A stretch of DNA of 64,000 bases from Alicyclobacillus sp. ALC3 (GTDB lineage: Bacteria > Bacillota > Bacilli > Alicyclobacillales > Alicyclobacillaceae), in contig NZ_CP066784.1 in NCBI RefSeq assembly GCF_028751195.1, positions 2,232,001-2,296,000 on the forward strand. Direction: 5' to 3'. How positions within the stretch are numbered: the first letter of the stretch is position 1; the number at the start of each line of letters is the position of its first letter. Under the pieces are notes generated by a model that saw only the letters and a program-made list of their open reading frames with translations, made no database searches and was not told the DNA's origin. The position numbers were made by a program, and so were the translations under genes. Of this stretch, positions 1 to 8,852 are shown one piece after another.

Positions 1-1
1 C

Positions 2-1174
2 GGCGAACGCCCCGCCACCAGTCGGACGCCGCCGCTCCCCCCCACTGTGACGCGAGACATATACGCCGCATGGCCGGTTCGTCGGGACGAGACGACTTCC
101 CCCTGGATCACGCTTCCTTCCACCTGCATCTTAGCCGCCGACCGGATACTCGGGCGCAACGCGTACCAAGCCCGCACCGGTACCTTCACGGGCGGTGGGA
201 ACGCGGTGTTCTGGATCCGCGTGGAGGGCGCGTCCGAAGGCGTAGGAGGCACGTCCGAAGCCGGCCTCGTTCGCGTCCATAACGTCACGGAGCGCGCCAA
301 ACGCGAGGCTCCCTCCGTCACCGCCGACGTGGAAGCCCTGTTTGTCTACCCGCTATTGCGCGGCGCAGACGTCCGGCGCTGGCACGCTGAGCCACAGTTG
401 CACCTACTCTGTCCGCACACCAGCGAGACTCGAATGGCGGCGGTACCGAGACCCCAGCTCGAGCAACTCGCCCCTCACACCCTCGCGTATTTCGACCGTT
501 TTACTGACGTGCTGCGCGCTCGCCGTGGATTCAGTTGGGACAGAGTGCAACTCGAACGTACGCCGTACGCGATCCAGCGCATCGGCACCTACACGTTTGC
601 ACCGTACAAGGTGGTGTGGCGCTACATCGCGACCTCGTTTATCACTGCCGTGGTATCTTTCGTCGATGATCCGGTTCTCGGGCGGCGGCTTGTCCTACCG
701 AACGAGAAGTTGATGTTCATCCCGACGGACGATGAGGCGGAGGCGTACTACTTGTGCGGCGTCCTCAGTTCCACGCCGGTGCGGGCCTGCATTGAACAGG
801 TGATGAACCCAACGAGCATCAGTGCGCACGTCCTGGACAACATCGCGATCCCGACGTTTGACCGGGACAATCCGCTACACTTGCGGATTTCGGAGTTGTG
901 CTACGCTGGGCACGCGCTGCTGCGAACGCCTGGTACAGAAGCGCCACTTAGCGCCGCGGGGGAAGGAAGCGTGATAGCGGCAGCGGCTGGTGCCGGGAGG
1001 CCTCTCTCGGCTGGTGCCGGGACACCCGTAGCTAGGCCAACTACAGATGGATCGGCCGTCGCCGCCTCCGCTTTGGCCGAGGTCGAGGCGCACCTTGATG
1101 CGACCGTGTCTACACTCTACGGGCTGACTCCCGCAGACCTCACCGGCTTCGCCGAGCTTATCGTCAGGCGGTGA
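2..1174 (+). CDS. C-terminal part of N-6 adenine DNA methyltransferase / type IIG restriction-modification protein (5' partial)
   Basis: The reading frame is open from base 2, so the gene probably begins before the window; about 390 residues are visible. They resemble the target-recognition half of Eco57I/BREX-type methylase proteins: a GGNAVFWIRV strand, VYPLLRGADVRRW, a basic WRYIA segment and NPTSISAHVLDNIAIP near the end. The catalytic NPPY motif and SAM-binding region are not in the visible part, so methylation activity is inferred from the family only. The last 90 residues are Ala/Gly-rich and low complexity. A GTG at 47 is a possible internal start but has no Shine-Dalgarno sequence, which favours a truncated view of a longer gene. 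The start of the window hides any partner restriction or BREX genes. Confidence 0.72.
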   Translation, partial: GERPATSRTPPLPPTVTRDIYAAWPVRRDETTSPWITLPSTCILAADRILGRNAYQARTGTFTGGGNAVFWIRVEGASEGVGGTSEAGLVRVHNVTERAKREAPSVTADVEALFVYPLLRGADVRRWHAEPQLHLLCPHTSETRMAAVPRPQLEQLAPHTLAYFDRFTDVLRARRGFSWDRVQLERTPYAIQRIGTYTFAPYKVVWRYIATSFITAVVSFVDDPVLGRRLVLPNEKLMFIPTDDEAEAYYLCGVLSSTPVRACIEQVMNPTSISAHVLDNIAIPTFDRDNPLHLRISELCYAGHALLRTPGTEAPLSAAGEGSVIAAAAGAGRPLSAGAGTPVARPTTDGSAVAASALAEVEAHLDATVSTLYGLTPADLTGFAELIVRR

Positions 1175-1273
1175 CGTTGTGACACGAGCACACGCTACCC
1201 GGCTTGTGTGGGTGCGGCCTGGACGCAGCCTTACCCCTGTGCCGTCCGACTCCGACCGCGCAGAGAACAAAAA

Positions 1274-1431
1274 GTTCGCTATCGGGCCAAAACGGGCCAA
1301 ACACGGACGAATAACGTACAACAAGTACGTTCGGGATCGAAAAAAGGCATAAAACAGGGATTTTGAGATGCTGAACGGACTTTTTGTCGATTAAGAGGCC
1401 TCATTATGTAAACTTGGAGACGATAGCGAAC
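1274..1431. repeat. Small unit bounded by 11-bp inverted repeats
   Basis: GTTCGCTATCG (1274-1284) and its exact reverse complement CGATAGCGAAC (1421-1431) bound about 158 bp; both sides also carry an AACAAAAAGT string. No open frame of note lies inside. It could be a tiny MITE-like element or chance pairing; no target-site duplication was recognised. Confidence 0.3.
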
Positions 1432-1773
1432 AAAAAGTGCTCTACGCCGCACGAGGTAGTGACAAAATGGCGCTAGAACGGAACGCAAGCCGCTGGCTCG
1501 GAGGTAGTCGGACGATACGGCAGACCTCAATCGGGGATAGCGCGATAAAACTGCGCTATCTTCAACTAATAACGCGCTGACAACGCGTTATCGACGCGGA
1601 GGCGGGGAATGTGGGCAGCTTAACGCGCCTAGGACTCGCTATAGGCGAGAACAGCGGGTGAAAACCGGGATCCGAAACAGTATAACGCTGTTTGGACGTG
1701 TTACAGGGCTGATTATGTCAACTAATTAACGGATAGCGTGTTTTGGGAGCGTTAAGCTCCCGATTATGTAAAC
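1371..1773 (+). repeat. Three copies of a ~43-bp dispersed repeat plus hairpins
   Basis: Copies lie at 1371-1413, 1681-1722 and 1731-1773. They share the order: AACG/TAGCG start, a TTTTGG-like tract, GCGTTAAG(AG) centre, and an ATTATGTAAAC end. A fourth copy lies in inverse orientation at 36577-36620. Between the copies are two perfect 8-bp hairpins (GATAGCGC/GCGCTATC at 1536-1560, ATAACGCG/CGCGTTAT at 1569-1591). No gene is supported in 1175-1930. Confidence 0.55.
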
Positions 1774-1871
1774 CGCCGCAACCTGGCCGCCGCAACCTGG
1801 CCGCCGCAACCTGGCCGCCGCAACCTGGCCGCCGCAACCTGGCCGCCGCAAACCGGCCGCCACAACCTGGC
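1774..1871. repeat. Tandem array, seven copies of a 14-bp unit
   Basis: Seven consecutive 14-bp units (consensus CGCCGCAACCTGGC); the first five are identical and the last two carry one or two changes. The array lies 3' of the leftward VOC gene and directly abuts a dispersed 43-bp repeat. The GCAACCTGG core recurs in a second seven-copy 14-bp array at 8653-8750 (other strand). Confidence 0.9.
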
Positions 1872-1930
1872 CGCCCGCTACACACCGTCCGCGGCGCCCC
1901 AAAACAAACCGCAGCTGCCCACAGCACTCC

Positions 1931-2305
1931 CTACTGCTCCGGGCTGGCGAGGACAAACGTGTTGCCGTCGGGATCCCGGAAAATAGCCTGCATCCCGCCC
2001 CAATCAGAGCGCCCCGCCGGCTCGACAAACTCCACGCCACGCGCCGCAAGCGCTTCGTACTCGGCCATCACGTCGTCGCTCGTGAAGGCGACGTTTTGGA
2101 ATGTGCCAACAGCAGCCTCCCGGCCTGGCGGCGTGAACAACACCACAAGCGTCTCCGAACCAGGTGGGCGCAGCTCAATCCAGCGCTGTCCGCCGCCAAA
2201 CGGTTGGTCCGTGACAACTTCGAAACCAAGCTTGTCCCGGTAAAAGGCGAGCGACCTGTCCTGATCGCTCACCGGGATGCTCACAAACCGCACTCGCATC
2301 GTCAT
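1931..2305 (-). CDS. VOC (glyoxalase/bleomycin-resistance fold) family protein
   Basis: A 124-residue single-module vicinal-oxygen-chelate protein: an opening FVSIPVSDQDRSLAFYRDKLGF strand-helix and the closing RDPDGNTFVLASPEQ strand are diagnostic of the fold. Two modules are needed for one metal site, so it should act as a homodimer; the substrate cannot be read from sequence. The start ATG overlaps the stop of the DsbA-family gene by 4 bp (ATGA) and is preceded by GGAGGGG, so the two are translationally coupled. Upstream of both is an MFS efflux-type gene, suggesting a small detoxification operon. Substrate unassigned. Confidence 0.85.
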   Translation of the reverse strand: MTMRVRFVSIPVSDQDRSLAFYRDKLGFEVVTDQPFGGGQRWIELRPPGSETLVVLFTPPGREAAVGTFQNVAFTSDDVMAEYEALAARGVEFVEPAGRSDWGGMQAIFRDPDGNTFVLASPEQ

Positions 2306-2934
2306 GCGTCTGTCCCCTCCGCGTGAATCTGCTGCAGCGCCTGGACGAATACCTCGACAGGCTGTGCGCCGGAGATGGCGTATTTGTCGTTGAAGATGAA
2401 CAGCGGGACGCCCGAGATGCCGGCTTCCTGCGCAAACGTCAGATCCCGTTCGACAGCCTGCCGCACAGCCTTGCTCTGCACCTTCTCGCGCATCTCGTCG
2501 CGGTCAAGGCCGAGCGACACCGCGATGTCGAGTAGCACCTCAAGGTTTCCGATGTCTTTGCCCTCTTCGAAGTGAGCTGCTGTCACCGCGTCCGTCATCT
2601 GCGTCTGCAACTCAAGCGGCGTGGCGAGAATCAGTTGATGCGACAGGATTGTGTTCGGCATGTTGTGGACTTGCCCAAACGCGAAATCGAGGCCGCAAGC
2701 TTCTCCGGCTTCGCAAATGCGGTCCTGCATTTGTGCAACGCGCTCCTCGCCGCCAAACTTCTTCGCGAGGTCGCTGTACGGGCGGCCTTCGGCCGGCGTC
2801 GTTGGGTCGAGCAGAAACGCTCGCCAGTGAATCTCTACAGGTTCCCCGTTCCACGTCTCCAGCGCCTGGAACAAGTGCTGCTTGCCAATTCTGCACCAAG
2901 GACACACCGTGTCCTGAAATACGTCAATTTTCAC
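2302..2934 (-). CDS. DsbA-family (FrnE-like) thiol oxidoreductase
   Basis: About 210 residues. It carries the thioredoxin-fold CPWC active site at residues 11-14, a helical insertion, and the cis-proline loop GVP near residue 177, as in FrnE/polyketide-associated DsbA proteins. It has no signal peptide, so it should be cytoplasmic. I chose the GTG start (VKIDVFQDT) because a GGAGGTG Shine-Dalgarno lies just upstream; the ATG seven codons earlier has none. It is 50 bp downstream of the MFS stop and overlaps the VOC gene, so the three are probably cotranscribed. Its role in disulfide or GST-like chemistry is inferred from family. Confidence 0.88.
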   Translation of the reverse strand: MKIDVFQDTVCPWCRIGKQHLFQALETWNGEPVEIHWRAFLLDPTTPAEGRPYSDLAKKFGGEERVAQMQDRICEAGEACGLDFAFGQVHNMPNTILSHQLILATPLELQTQMTDAVTAAHFEEGKDIGNLEVLLDIAVSLGLDRDEMREKVQSKAVRQAVERDLTFAQEAGISGVPLFIFNDKYAISGAQPVEVFVQALQQIHAEGTDA

Positions 2935-2984
2935 AGTCGTGCACCTCCTCCACAAGCTGCAGGTTCGAAAACCTGCTTCTACCC

Positions 2985-4469
2985 TTACGCAACCTGCTGA
3001 GCGACCACAGTCTTATGCAGTGGCAGCAACAGACCGGCCAAGAAAGCGATGACAGCGACGCCGAACACCACCAGGAACACGTCGTGCATACCGTGCTCCA
3101 GCACCCCCTGCACCGCGTGGAACACCGCAGGCGGCAGTTTGCTCGGGTTCGTGTTGAGCACCTGGCCGACGCCCGTGCCAGATGGCATGTTGTGCAGGTG
3201 CGTCTTCGCGTACAAAGCAGTGGAACGGTTGAAGATGGCGCCGAACACCGTGATCCCGACCGTTTGCCCGAGCGAGCGCATAAACGTGTTCGACGCCGTA
3301 GCCGCACCACGCATGTTCCAGCCTACCGCTGCTTGTGTCATGACAGTAGTCGGCGTAATCGAGTAACCCATTCCAAGACCAATCACGACCATTAACCCGA
3401 CAACGTACCAGTACGGCGAGTTCAGGTTGATCGCCGCCATCCACGCGGCGCCGAGCGCGACGAGGACAACGCCTGTCATCGTCGTCAGCTTGGAACCGAT
3501 ACGGTACATGAAGCGCCCGGACAAGGTCGCGCCAAGCGGCCATGCGACAGACATCGGCATCAGCGTCAGGCCCGAACTCGTGGCGCTGTGTCCGAGCAGA
3601 GACTGAATCCACATCGGCAGGTAGACGTTGGCGCCGATGAGGACGAAGCTGAGGAAGAAACCAAGCGAGTTCGACACCGAGATCGTCCGCTTCGCGAACA
3701 GACTGAGAGGCAACATCGGCTCTTGTGCCTTGCGTTCGACCAAGATGAACAGCACGAGGAACACGACAAACGCCACAAACAGGCCGATGATGACGCCGGA
3801 ATTCCATGCGTACTGTCCGCCTCCGTTCAAGAGAGCGTACAGGAGCGAGCCGATCGCGATGGTGAAGACGGCCGCGCCGAGGTAGTCCACCTTGTGTTTG
3901 CGCCGTTCAAACTTCTCGTGCAGGAACGACATCACAAGGATGATCGAGACGATGCCAACCGGCACGTTGATGTAGAAGATCCACCGCCACGACAAGTGGT
4001 CAACGAACAGACCGCCGATGAGCGGACCAATAAGACCTGCGACACCCCATACCGCACTGAACAAGCCCTGCATCCGCGCGCGTTGTTCGCCAGGGAACAA
4101 ATCCCCGATGATCGTAAACGTGACCGGCATCACAGCTCCCGCACCAACGCCCTGAAACGCGCGGAACCAGACCAACTGATCCATATTCTGCGATGCGCCG
4201 GAAAGCATCGAACCAATCACAAATACGATGACGCCAAATGAAAACACCACTCGTCGGCCGACCAAATCGGCAAGTTTTCCGTAGATCGGCGTGGTCACAG
4301 CGGTCGTCAGCGTGTAAATCGCGAATACCCAAGTGTAAAGATTCAGACCGTGCAATTCACGAATGATCTTTGGCATCGCAGTACTGACAACAGTGACGTC
4401 GATAGCCACCAACAAAATCGCCACCAGCATGGCGATCGTCACCATTCTTCGATTTGTGTGCTTCTCCAT
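2985..4469 (-). CDS. MFS drug transporter, DHA2 (14-TM, EmrB/QacA-type) family
   Basis: About 494 residues and 14 hydrophobic segments. Motif A (GKLADLVGRR) follows TM2, the IDVTVVSTAMP motif of DHA2 carriers lies in TM1, and GAVMPVTFTIIGDLFP in TM4 is typical of proton-driven multidrug exporters. The start MEKHTNRR is chosen because AGGAGGA lies 12 nt upstream; longer frames lack a ribosome site. It sits first in a leftward set with the DsbA-family and VOC genes. No dedicated regulator is adjacent. The substrate is unknown; export of a toxic small molecule is the family expectation. Confidence 0.9.
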   Translation of the reverse strand: MEKHTNRRMVTIAMLVAILLVAIDVTVVSTAMPKIIRELHGLNLYTWVFAIYTLTTAVTTPIYGKLADLVGRRVVFSFGVIVFVIGSMLSGASQNMDQLVWFRAFQGVGAGAVMPVTFTIIGDLFPGEQRARMQGLFSAVWGVAGLIGPLIGGLFVDHLSWRWIFYINVPVGIVSIILVMSFLHEKFERRKHKVDYLGAAVFTIAIGSLLYALLNGGGQYAWNSGVIIGLFVAFVVFLVLFILVERKAQEPMLPLSLFAKRTISVSNSLGFFLSFVLIGANVYLPMWIQSLLGHSATSSGLTLMPMSVAWPLGATLSGRFMYRIGSKLTTMTGVVLVALGAAWMAAINLNSPYWYVVGLMVVIGLGMGYSITPTTVMTQAAVGWNMRGAATASNTFMRSLGQTVGITVFGAIFNRSTALYAKTHLHNMPSGTGVGQVLNTNPSKLPPAVFHAVQGVLEHGMHDVFLVVFGVAVIAFLAGLLLPLHKTVVAQQVA

Positions 4470-4645
4470 ACTGCGATCGTTCCTCCTACCCATATCACGT
4501 GCAACTCCCCTATTAAACCACGTCAAACAGGCCCTCGCCAACGGGCAAGCGCTGACTTGGGCAACTCCTCAACTCGATCAGTGATTACGTTTGGCATCCA
4601 GCGCAAAGTGGACTTGCAGACGAAGTAGCGTAGTGTCTGATTGCT

Positions 4646-6043
4646 CTACGACAGGGAATCCCATGTGCCACCGCTCGTCGGCGACAAGTCGATGACACCG
4701 CGAGATGATGCTCCTCCGACGAGCACGACTTGCTCTCCCCCTGAGGCAAACATAGTAGCCGTCGTCATATCTGGCCACACTACACCGCTCCCTGCCGTCA
4801 TCGAGAAGGTGTTTTGCACTGTACCCTGTGGCGTGACCACTGTCCATCTCGGAGCGGATGATCCGGTGCCGACAAACACCACGTTGCCATTTGACTGCAG
4901 CGCAAAGAGCAAAGCTGTGCTACCGAGGTTTTGTTGCACAAGCGGCGTCGGATGGCCGTAATCTCCCGTAAAGGTCTGATTATCGAAAAGCGGACTCCAA
5001 GTTGTTCCACCGTTGTTGGACTCGACCGCGATATACGCAGACTGGCCTACGCCGCTGTCTCCACCCGCGTACAGCACCGCAATGTGACTCCCGCTCACTT
5101 CAATCTGCGTTTGCCAGGGCAGTTGTGCGTTCAAAGGTGGCCAGAACAACTGCTGCCAATTGCTCCCGCCATCGGTCGTCTCATATACTGCTGTACTGGC
5201 CGCCACAACGTAGCAGGTATTCGCGTCCACAGCTGTGATGGCAGTAACCTGTCCAATCGCAGCAGAAGATAGCGGCTGCAGTTTTCCGTTTATGTAGCGG
5301 TAGAGGGTACCCCCGTCAAGCAGCCAAACCACACCGCCCGCGACCGATACCTGTGTCAGACCCGCGGATGGCAACTGCAGGTTTGCCTGCGTAAAGTTGA
5401 TCCCGTTCGTCGACACCCACAACCCGGAGGTCGTCCACGCAACGGTCACACCATCCCCTGCCTGAACCTCGTCAGATGTGACGCCGACTAGGCTGCCAGT
5501 CACCGTGGCCACTATCTGCCACGTCTTGCCACCGTCTCCCGTACGGTACACATGGTTGGCGTCCGTCACATAGCCGATTTGACCTCCGCTCGCGTTCGCC
5601 GACGCTACGGTGGTCGTCGAGTTCGTCGTCGAGTTCGTCGTCGAGTTCGCCGTCGTGCTCGTCGTCGTGCTCGTCGTCGTGCTCAGGCCTGTGGTCGAAG
5701 CTGCAGTCCCCGCAGGTGGCGCGAACCACACCGAGGTCAACGTGGATGCGTTAAGGCCGGAGAATGCAACGGGTACTGACACGTGTACAGACGTCGATGG
5801 TTTCCCTGGTGTCGACCCGTCCTTTTTCCCACTCGACCCAGTTTGACCGGATGTCACTCTACTACCTCCACTGCCAGCGGAGGCTGAGGACCGACTTCCC
5901 GTCTGCTGATTCGTTGTGCTCGTCTTGACCGAGTTCCCACTGCTTTGGGCGGAGTTGCCACTCTGGCCTGTCAACTGGCCACAGCCAGAGAGCACAAGCG
6001 ACAGGACAACAAATACGGCGGTCATCTGGGCTGATTTCTTCAC
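4646..6043 (-). CDS. Secreted lipoprotein with Asp-box (sortilin/YCF48-like) propeller repeats
   Basis: 465 residues. A lipoprotein signal peptide ends in LSGC with lipidation at Cys21. A Ser/Thr/Gly-rich spacer (22-85), a short folded strand region and a second Thr/Ser/Asn tract (117-147, from 12-bp DNA repeats) tether a propeller-like domain. Three Asp-boxes are visible: TGDGGKTW 168-175, TTDGGSNW 289-296 and SNNGGTTW 342-349, as in photosystem-assembly YCF48, sortilin and sialidase-fold proteins. Catalytic residues of sialidases are not evident. It is divergent from the two-component operon at 6482, across a gap holding DnaA-box-like sites. Function unknown; a cell-surface binding protein is likely. 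Confidence 0.82.
   Translation of the reverse strand: MKKSAQMTAVFVVLSLVLSGCGQLTGQSGNSAQSSGNSVKTSTTNQQTGSRSSASAGSGGSRVTSGQTGSSGKKDGSTPGKPSTSVHVSVPVAFSGLNASTLTSVWFAPPAGTAASTTGLSTTTSTTTSTTANSTTNSTTNSTTTVASANASGGQIGYVTDANHVYRTGDGGKTWQIVATVTGSLVGVTSDEVQAGDGVTVAWTTSGLWVSTNGINFTQANLQLPSAGLTQVSVAGGVVWLLDGGTLYRYINGKLQPLSSAAIGQVTAITAVDANTCYVVAASTAVYETTDGGSNWQQLFWPPLNAQLPWQTQIEVSGSHIAVLYAGGDSGVGQSAYIAVESNNGGTTWSPLFDNQTFTGDYGHPTPLVQQNLGSTALLFALQSNGNVVFVGTGSSAPRWTVVTPQGTVQNTFSMTAGSGVVWPDMTTATMFASGGEQVVLVGGASSRGVIDLSPTSGGTWDSLS
5600..5690 (-). repeat. In-frame low-complexity Thr/Ser/Asn codon repeats
   Basis: Short tandem TTCGTCGTCGAG and GTGCTCGTCGTC units inside the lipoprotein gene encode the TTSTTT/NSTT linker. 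The array is a multiple of three and keeps the frame, so its length may vary between strains without inactivating the gene. Confidence 0.8.
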
Positions 6044-6144
6044 GTCGCTTGCTCCCTTCTACAGAGATTAGACGTTGCAAGGCCCATTTTTGTTTCCTTG
6101 ACGGTCGAATTGTTCGCAGCCGCAGCAACCCGATTGCAAACAGC

Positions 6145-6239
6145 TCGTCCACAGATTATACACAGCGTTTTGTGGACAACCCCTGAGTTACCCACAATCC
6201 AGGTACCTTGTACACAGGATATCCCCGGAGTTATCCACA
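6145..6239. promoter_or_regulatory. Cluster of DnaA-box-like sites
   Basis: Matches to the DnaA box TTATNCACA: TTATACACA 6156-6164 and TTATCCACA 6231-6239 are exact; TTACCCACA 6188-6196, TTGTACACA 6208-6216 and, on the minus strand, TTGTCCACA 6171-6179 have one mismatch; TCGTCCACA 6145-6153 has two. Six sites in 95 bp is far above expectation. No dnaA or dnaN gene is near, so this is more like a DnaA-binding cluster than a proven origin. It occupies the divergent gap 6044-6481. Confidence 0.7.
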
Positions 6240-6481
6240 AATCTATCAACATCCTACTCCTGAAAGCCTTGAGTTACCATTGAATTTTACCTCTTGGAGG
6301 AATTTTTTCCTACCCATTGCACGCACGCCTCCGTGTTCGGAGGGTACAGTCACACACCCCACAAGGCCGCCTTCGCACCACCGAAATGGCCGGGGACAGC
6401 CTGCAGACGTAGCTGAAAATCTGCTGAATGCGTGGAGTTTTTTCAAGAATAATGTACACTAGAGGACTGAGGTGACATCCG

Positions 6482-7165
6482 GTGTACGAACCCAAAGACA
6501 TCAAGATCTTGTTGGTCGACGACGAAATCAGTATTTTGGAATTTCTTGAACTCGGTCTTCAAAATGAGGGGTTCCAGGTTCTGACCGCTCAAGACGGGAT
6601 TGCTGCAGTGAACGCGGCCAAACAGTTCCAACCTCATATCGCTATCCTCGATGTCATGATGCCGGGTGTCGATGGCTTTGAAGTTTGTAAGATGCTCAAA
6701 AAGGTCGGCCACATAGCAGTGATTATGTTGACAGCGCGTGAAGAAGTCGACGATCGCGTCAAGGGACTGACAATTGGCGCGGACGACTATATGGCCAAGC
6801 CGTTCAGTTTTGCAGAACTGCTCGCCCGCATTCACGCACGAATCCGCAACCAGTTTCCGCAACTACTTGATGAAATCTCGTATGGACCGTTTCGGATTCA
6901 AAACAGCCGCAAGGAAATTCTGTTCAACGGTGAACCACTCGCACTCTCTACGACTGAGTACGAACTACTGCGGTACCTCGTCGTAAACCACGGCATTGTC
7001 CTTAGCAAAGCCAAAATCCTTGATGAAGTTTGGGGTTATGACTTCGGCGGCCAAGAGAACATCGTGGAAGTGTACGTCCGCGCGATTCGCGAGAAGCTGA
7101 ACGACACCGAGCACCAGTTAATCCGCACCATTCGCGGTTCCGGATACCGGATTGACATCTCATGA
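6482..7165 (+). CDS. OmpR/PhoB-family response regulator
   Basis: 227 residues. The receiver domain (about 6-120) shows acidic pocket Asp13/Asp14, phosphoacceptor Asp57 in AILDVMMPG and Lys106 in YMAKPF. The C-terminal winged helix (about 130-225) carries the VEVYVRAIREKL recognition helix and RGSGYRI wing. The start is GTG with GAGGTG seven nt upstream; the next gene, its histidine kinase, overlaps by 4 bp (ATGA). The gene faces away from a surface lipoprotein gene that may be its target (inference from divergence). It resembles housekeeping OmpR-type regulators, but no specific name is safe. Confidence 0.93.
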   Translation: MYEPKDIKILLVDDEISILEFLELGLQNEGFQVLTAQDGIAAVNAAKQFQPHIAILDVMMPGVDGFEVCKMLKKVGHIAVIMLTAREEVDDRVKGLTIGADDYMAKPFSFAELLARIHARIRNQFPQLLDEISYGPFRIQNSRKEILFNGEPLALSTTEYELLRYLVVNHGIVLSKAKILDEVWGYDFGGQENIVEVYVRAIREKLNDTEHQLIRTIRGSGYRIDIS

Positions 7166-8646
7166 AGGCATTACACCCGCTCCGGCACGTCATCGCCCCA
7201 CGGTCTCTGCGCCTCCAATTATTGTCAAGGAGTCTGCTGATTCTCTCTGCCATGCTCCTGCTCATAGGCGTCAGCCAGTTCGTTCTCATGAGTCACTTTC
7301 TGTATCAGGCGACAGCGTCGAAAATCCGGGCAGAAGTCGAGGCTACGCAGCCACATCTGTGGGAGTCGTTTCTCGGCGGCCCGCACTCGACCCCAAGTGA
7401 CAAGGATGAGGACAAAGAGACCGGTGGCGGACCCTTCTTTTCTTTAAACGTGGCCTCTATCGCATTTATCAACAGCAACTCCGGCTTTAGGACGCTCGAT
7501 GGTTCTCCTCCAGTACTGAGCAAGAAGGAGTACCTGGACGCCTTTGCCAAGCCTCCGACGATGTCTGCGTACGACATGGCTCGCGACGCCAGCGGTCGCA
7601 TTCAGTTGCTCGTAATCGTGCCGATTCGGGCCAGCGAAGACGGGCCACGCGGTCTGATCCAAGTCGGCACGTATGTCCGCCCGACGGAGCACGTGCTGTA
7701 TGAACTGCTAATCGTGTTTGTTGCGCTCGCCGTCAGTTCGCTGTTAATCGGCCTCTTGTTATTCCTCCCGATTTTACGGCGGACACTGGTTCCCCTCTCA
7801 AACATGATCGATACGGTTCAACGAATCAACGCCGGTAACCTGGAAGAGCGCGTTGAGGACAACCACGAACAGTTGGAGATCGAACAGTTGTCGACGGCCT
7901 TTAACGCCATGCTCGATCGCCTTGAGACTTCGTTTGACACCGAACGCGAGGCGAATGACCGGATGCGACGATTCGTGGCGGACGCCTCGCACGAACTCCG
8001 AACGCCCATCACGTCGATTCACGGCTTTCTCGAGGTACTCCTGCGCGGCGCCGCGGCTAGACCTGACCAGTTGCAGCGCGCCCTCAAAAGCATGTACGGC
8101 GAAGCGGAGCGCGTGACCAAGCTTGTTCAGGATTTGCTGCTGCTCGCACAATTGGACCGCGAACCGAGACTTGTGCAAAAGGATGGTTCCATCACGAACG
8201 TCATTCACGAGATGGAACCGCAGCTGCGACTGCTGGCCGGTGACCGACACGTGGAGCTCAATTTGTCGCCGGAGGCATACGTGCACTTCGACAGCGACCG
8301 GATCAAACAAGTTATCCTCAACCTGTTTCACAACGCTGTCCAACATACGGACCCGGAGAAGGGCGTTGTCCGCATTGAGGTGTCTCGCGAGAACAAATGG
8401 GTGCGCATCGCCGTCGTCGACAACGGCCCAGGCATTCCAGAGGACAAGCTGGCGAAGGTGTTTGAGCGCTTCTATCGACTCGACTCTGCGCGCGCCCGGT
8501 CGGCAGGTGGGGCGGGCCTCGGCCTCGCGATTAGCGAGTCGATCGTCGACCGCCACGGCGGCACAATCACCTGCGAGAGCGAGCTCGGCCACGGAGCCAC
8601 GTTCATCGTGCATCTGCCAGCCATTGACGGAGCGCCAAACGAGTAA
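7162..8646 (+). CDS. Membrane sensor histidine kinase (HAMP, HisKA, HATPase)
   Basis: 494 residues. TM1 (about 21-43), an extracellular sensor of about 135 residues (44-180) with a DKDEDKE acidic stretch, and TM2 (181-205) are followed by HAMP, the H-box ADASHELRTP with phosphorylatable His277, the N-box around Asn391, G1 DNGPGIP 420-426 and G2 GGAGLGL 449-455. All catalytic boxes are intact. It is translationally coupled to the response regulator by ATGA overlap. The acidic extracellular patch could bind cations, but that is speculation. The operon ends in a repeat array and an intrinsic terminator. Confidence 0.94.
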   Translation: MKALHPLRHVIAPRSLRLQLLSRSLLILSAMLLLIGVSQFVLMSHFLYQATASKIRAEVEATQPHLWESFLGGPHSTPSDKDEDKETGGGPFFSLNVASIAFINSNSGFRTLDGSPPVLSKKEYLDAFAKPPTMSAYDMARDASGRIQLLVIVPIRASEDGPRGLIQVGTYVRPTEHVLYELLIVFVALAVSSLLIGLLLFLPILRRTLVPLSNMIDTVQRINAGNLEERVEDNHEQLEIEQLSTAFNAMLDRLETSFDTEREANDRMRRFVADASHELRTPITSIHGFLEVLLRGAAARPDQLQRALKSMYGEAERVTKLVQDLLLLAQLDREPRLVQKDGSITNVIHEMEPQLRLLAGDRHVELNLSPEAYVHFDSDRIKQVILNLFHNAVQHTDPEKGVVRIEVSRENKWVRIAVVDNGPGIPEDKLAKVFERFYRLDSARARSAGGAGLGLAISESIVDRHGGTITCESELGHGATFIVHLPAIDGAPNE

Positions 8647-8652
8647 CTCCCG

Positions 8653-8750
8653 TGCCAGTTGCGACCTGCCAGTTGCGACCTGCCAGTTGCCACATGCCAG
8701 TTGCCACATGCCAGTTGCCACATGCCAGTTGCCACATGCCAGTTGCGAGC
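8653..8750. repeat. Tandem array, seven copies of a 14-bp unit
   Basis: Seven exact-period 14-bp units beginning TGCCAGTTGC followed by GACC, CACA or GAGC. It starts 6 bp after the kinase stop codon and precedes the operon terminator, so it lies in the 3' untranslated region. On the reverse strand the core is GCAACTGGCA, close to the 1774-1871 array, which also has seven units of 14 bp. Confidence 0.9.
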
Positions 8751-8777
8751 CAAACTTTGCCTCTGCACCGATTGCCT

Positions 8778-8810
8778 AGCCTCCGCGCGAAATTGTGCGG
8801 AGGCTTTTTC
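8778..8810 (+). terminator. Rho-independent terminator of the two-component operon
   Basis: Perfect 9-bp stem AGCCTCCGC (8778-8786) / GCGGAGGCT (8797-8805), 10-nt loop, followed by a TTTTTC tract. Confidence 0.88.
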
Positions 8811-8852
8811 TTCTCAGACGCGAATTTAACCCGAGTGAAATTTACATGCGCA

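Noticed and set aside
875..1530. Leftward frames of 83 and 149 codons after the methylase
   Set aside because: No ribosome sites, no motifs, and they run across the repeat-rich gap and into the methylase 3' end.
1718..2049. Gly/Arg/Ala-repeat proteins translated from the 14-bp array
   Set aside because: These frames only read through the tandem repeat and into the antisense or out-of-frame VOC gene. There is no ribosome site.
6044..6481. Chromosomal origin (oriC)
   Set aside because: Several DnaA boxes are present, but there is no dnaA, dnaN or rpmH, and no clear AT-rich unwinding region. It is listed only as a DnaA-box cluster.
7798..8721. 307-codon frame opposite the histidine kinase
   Set aside because: Antisense shadow; the 3' end even runs through the 14-bp repeat array.
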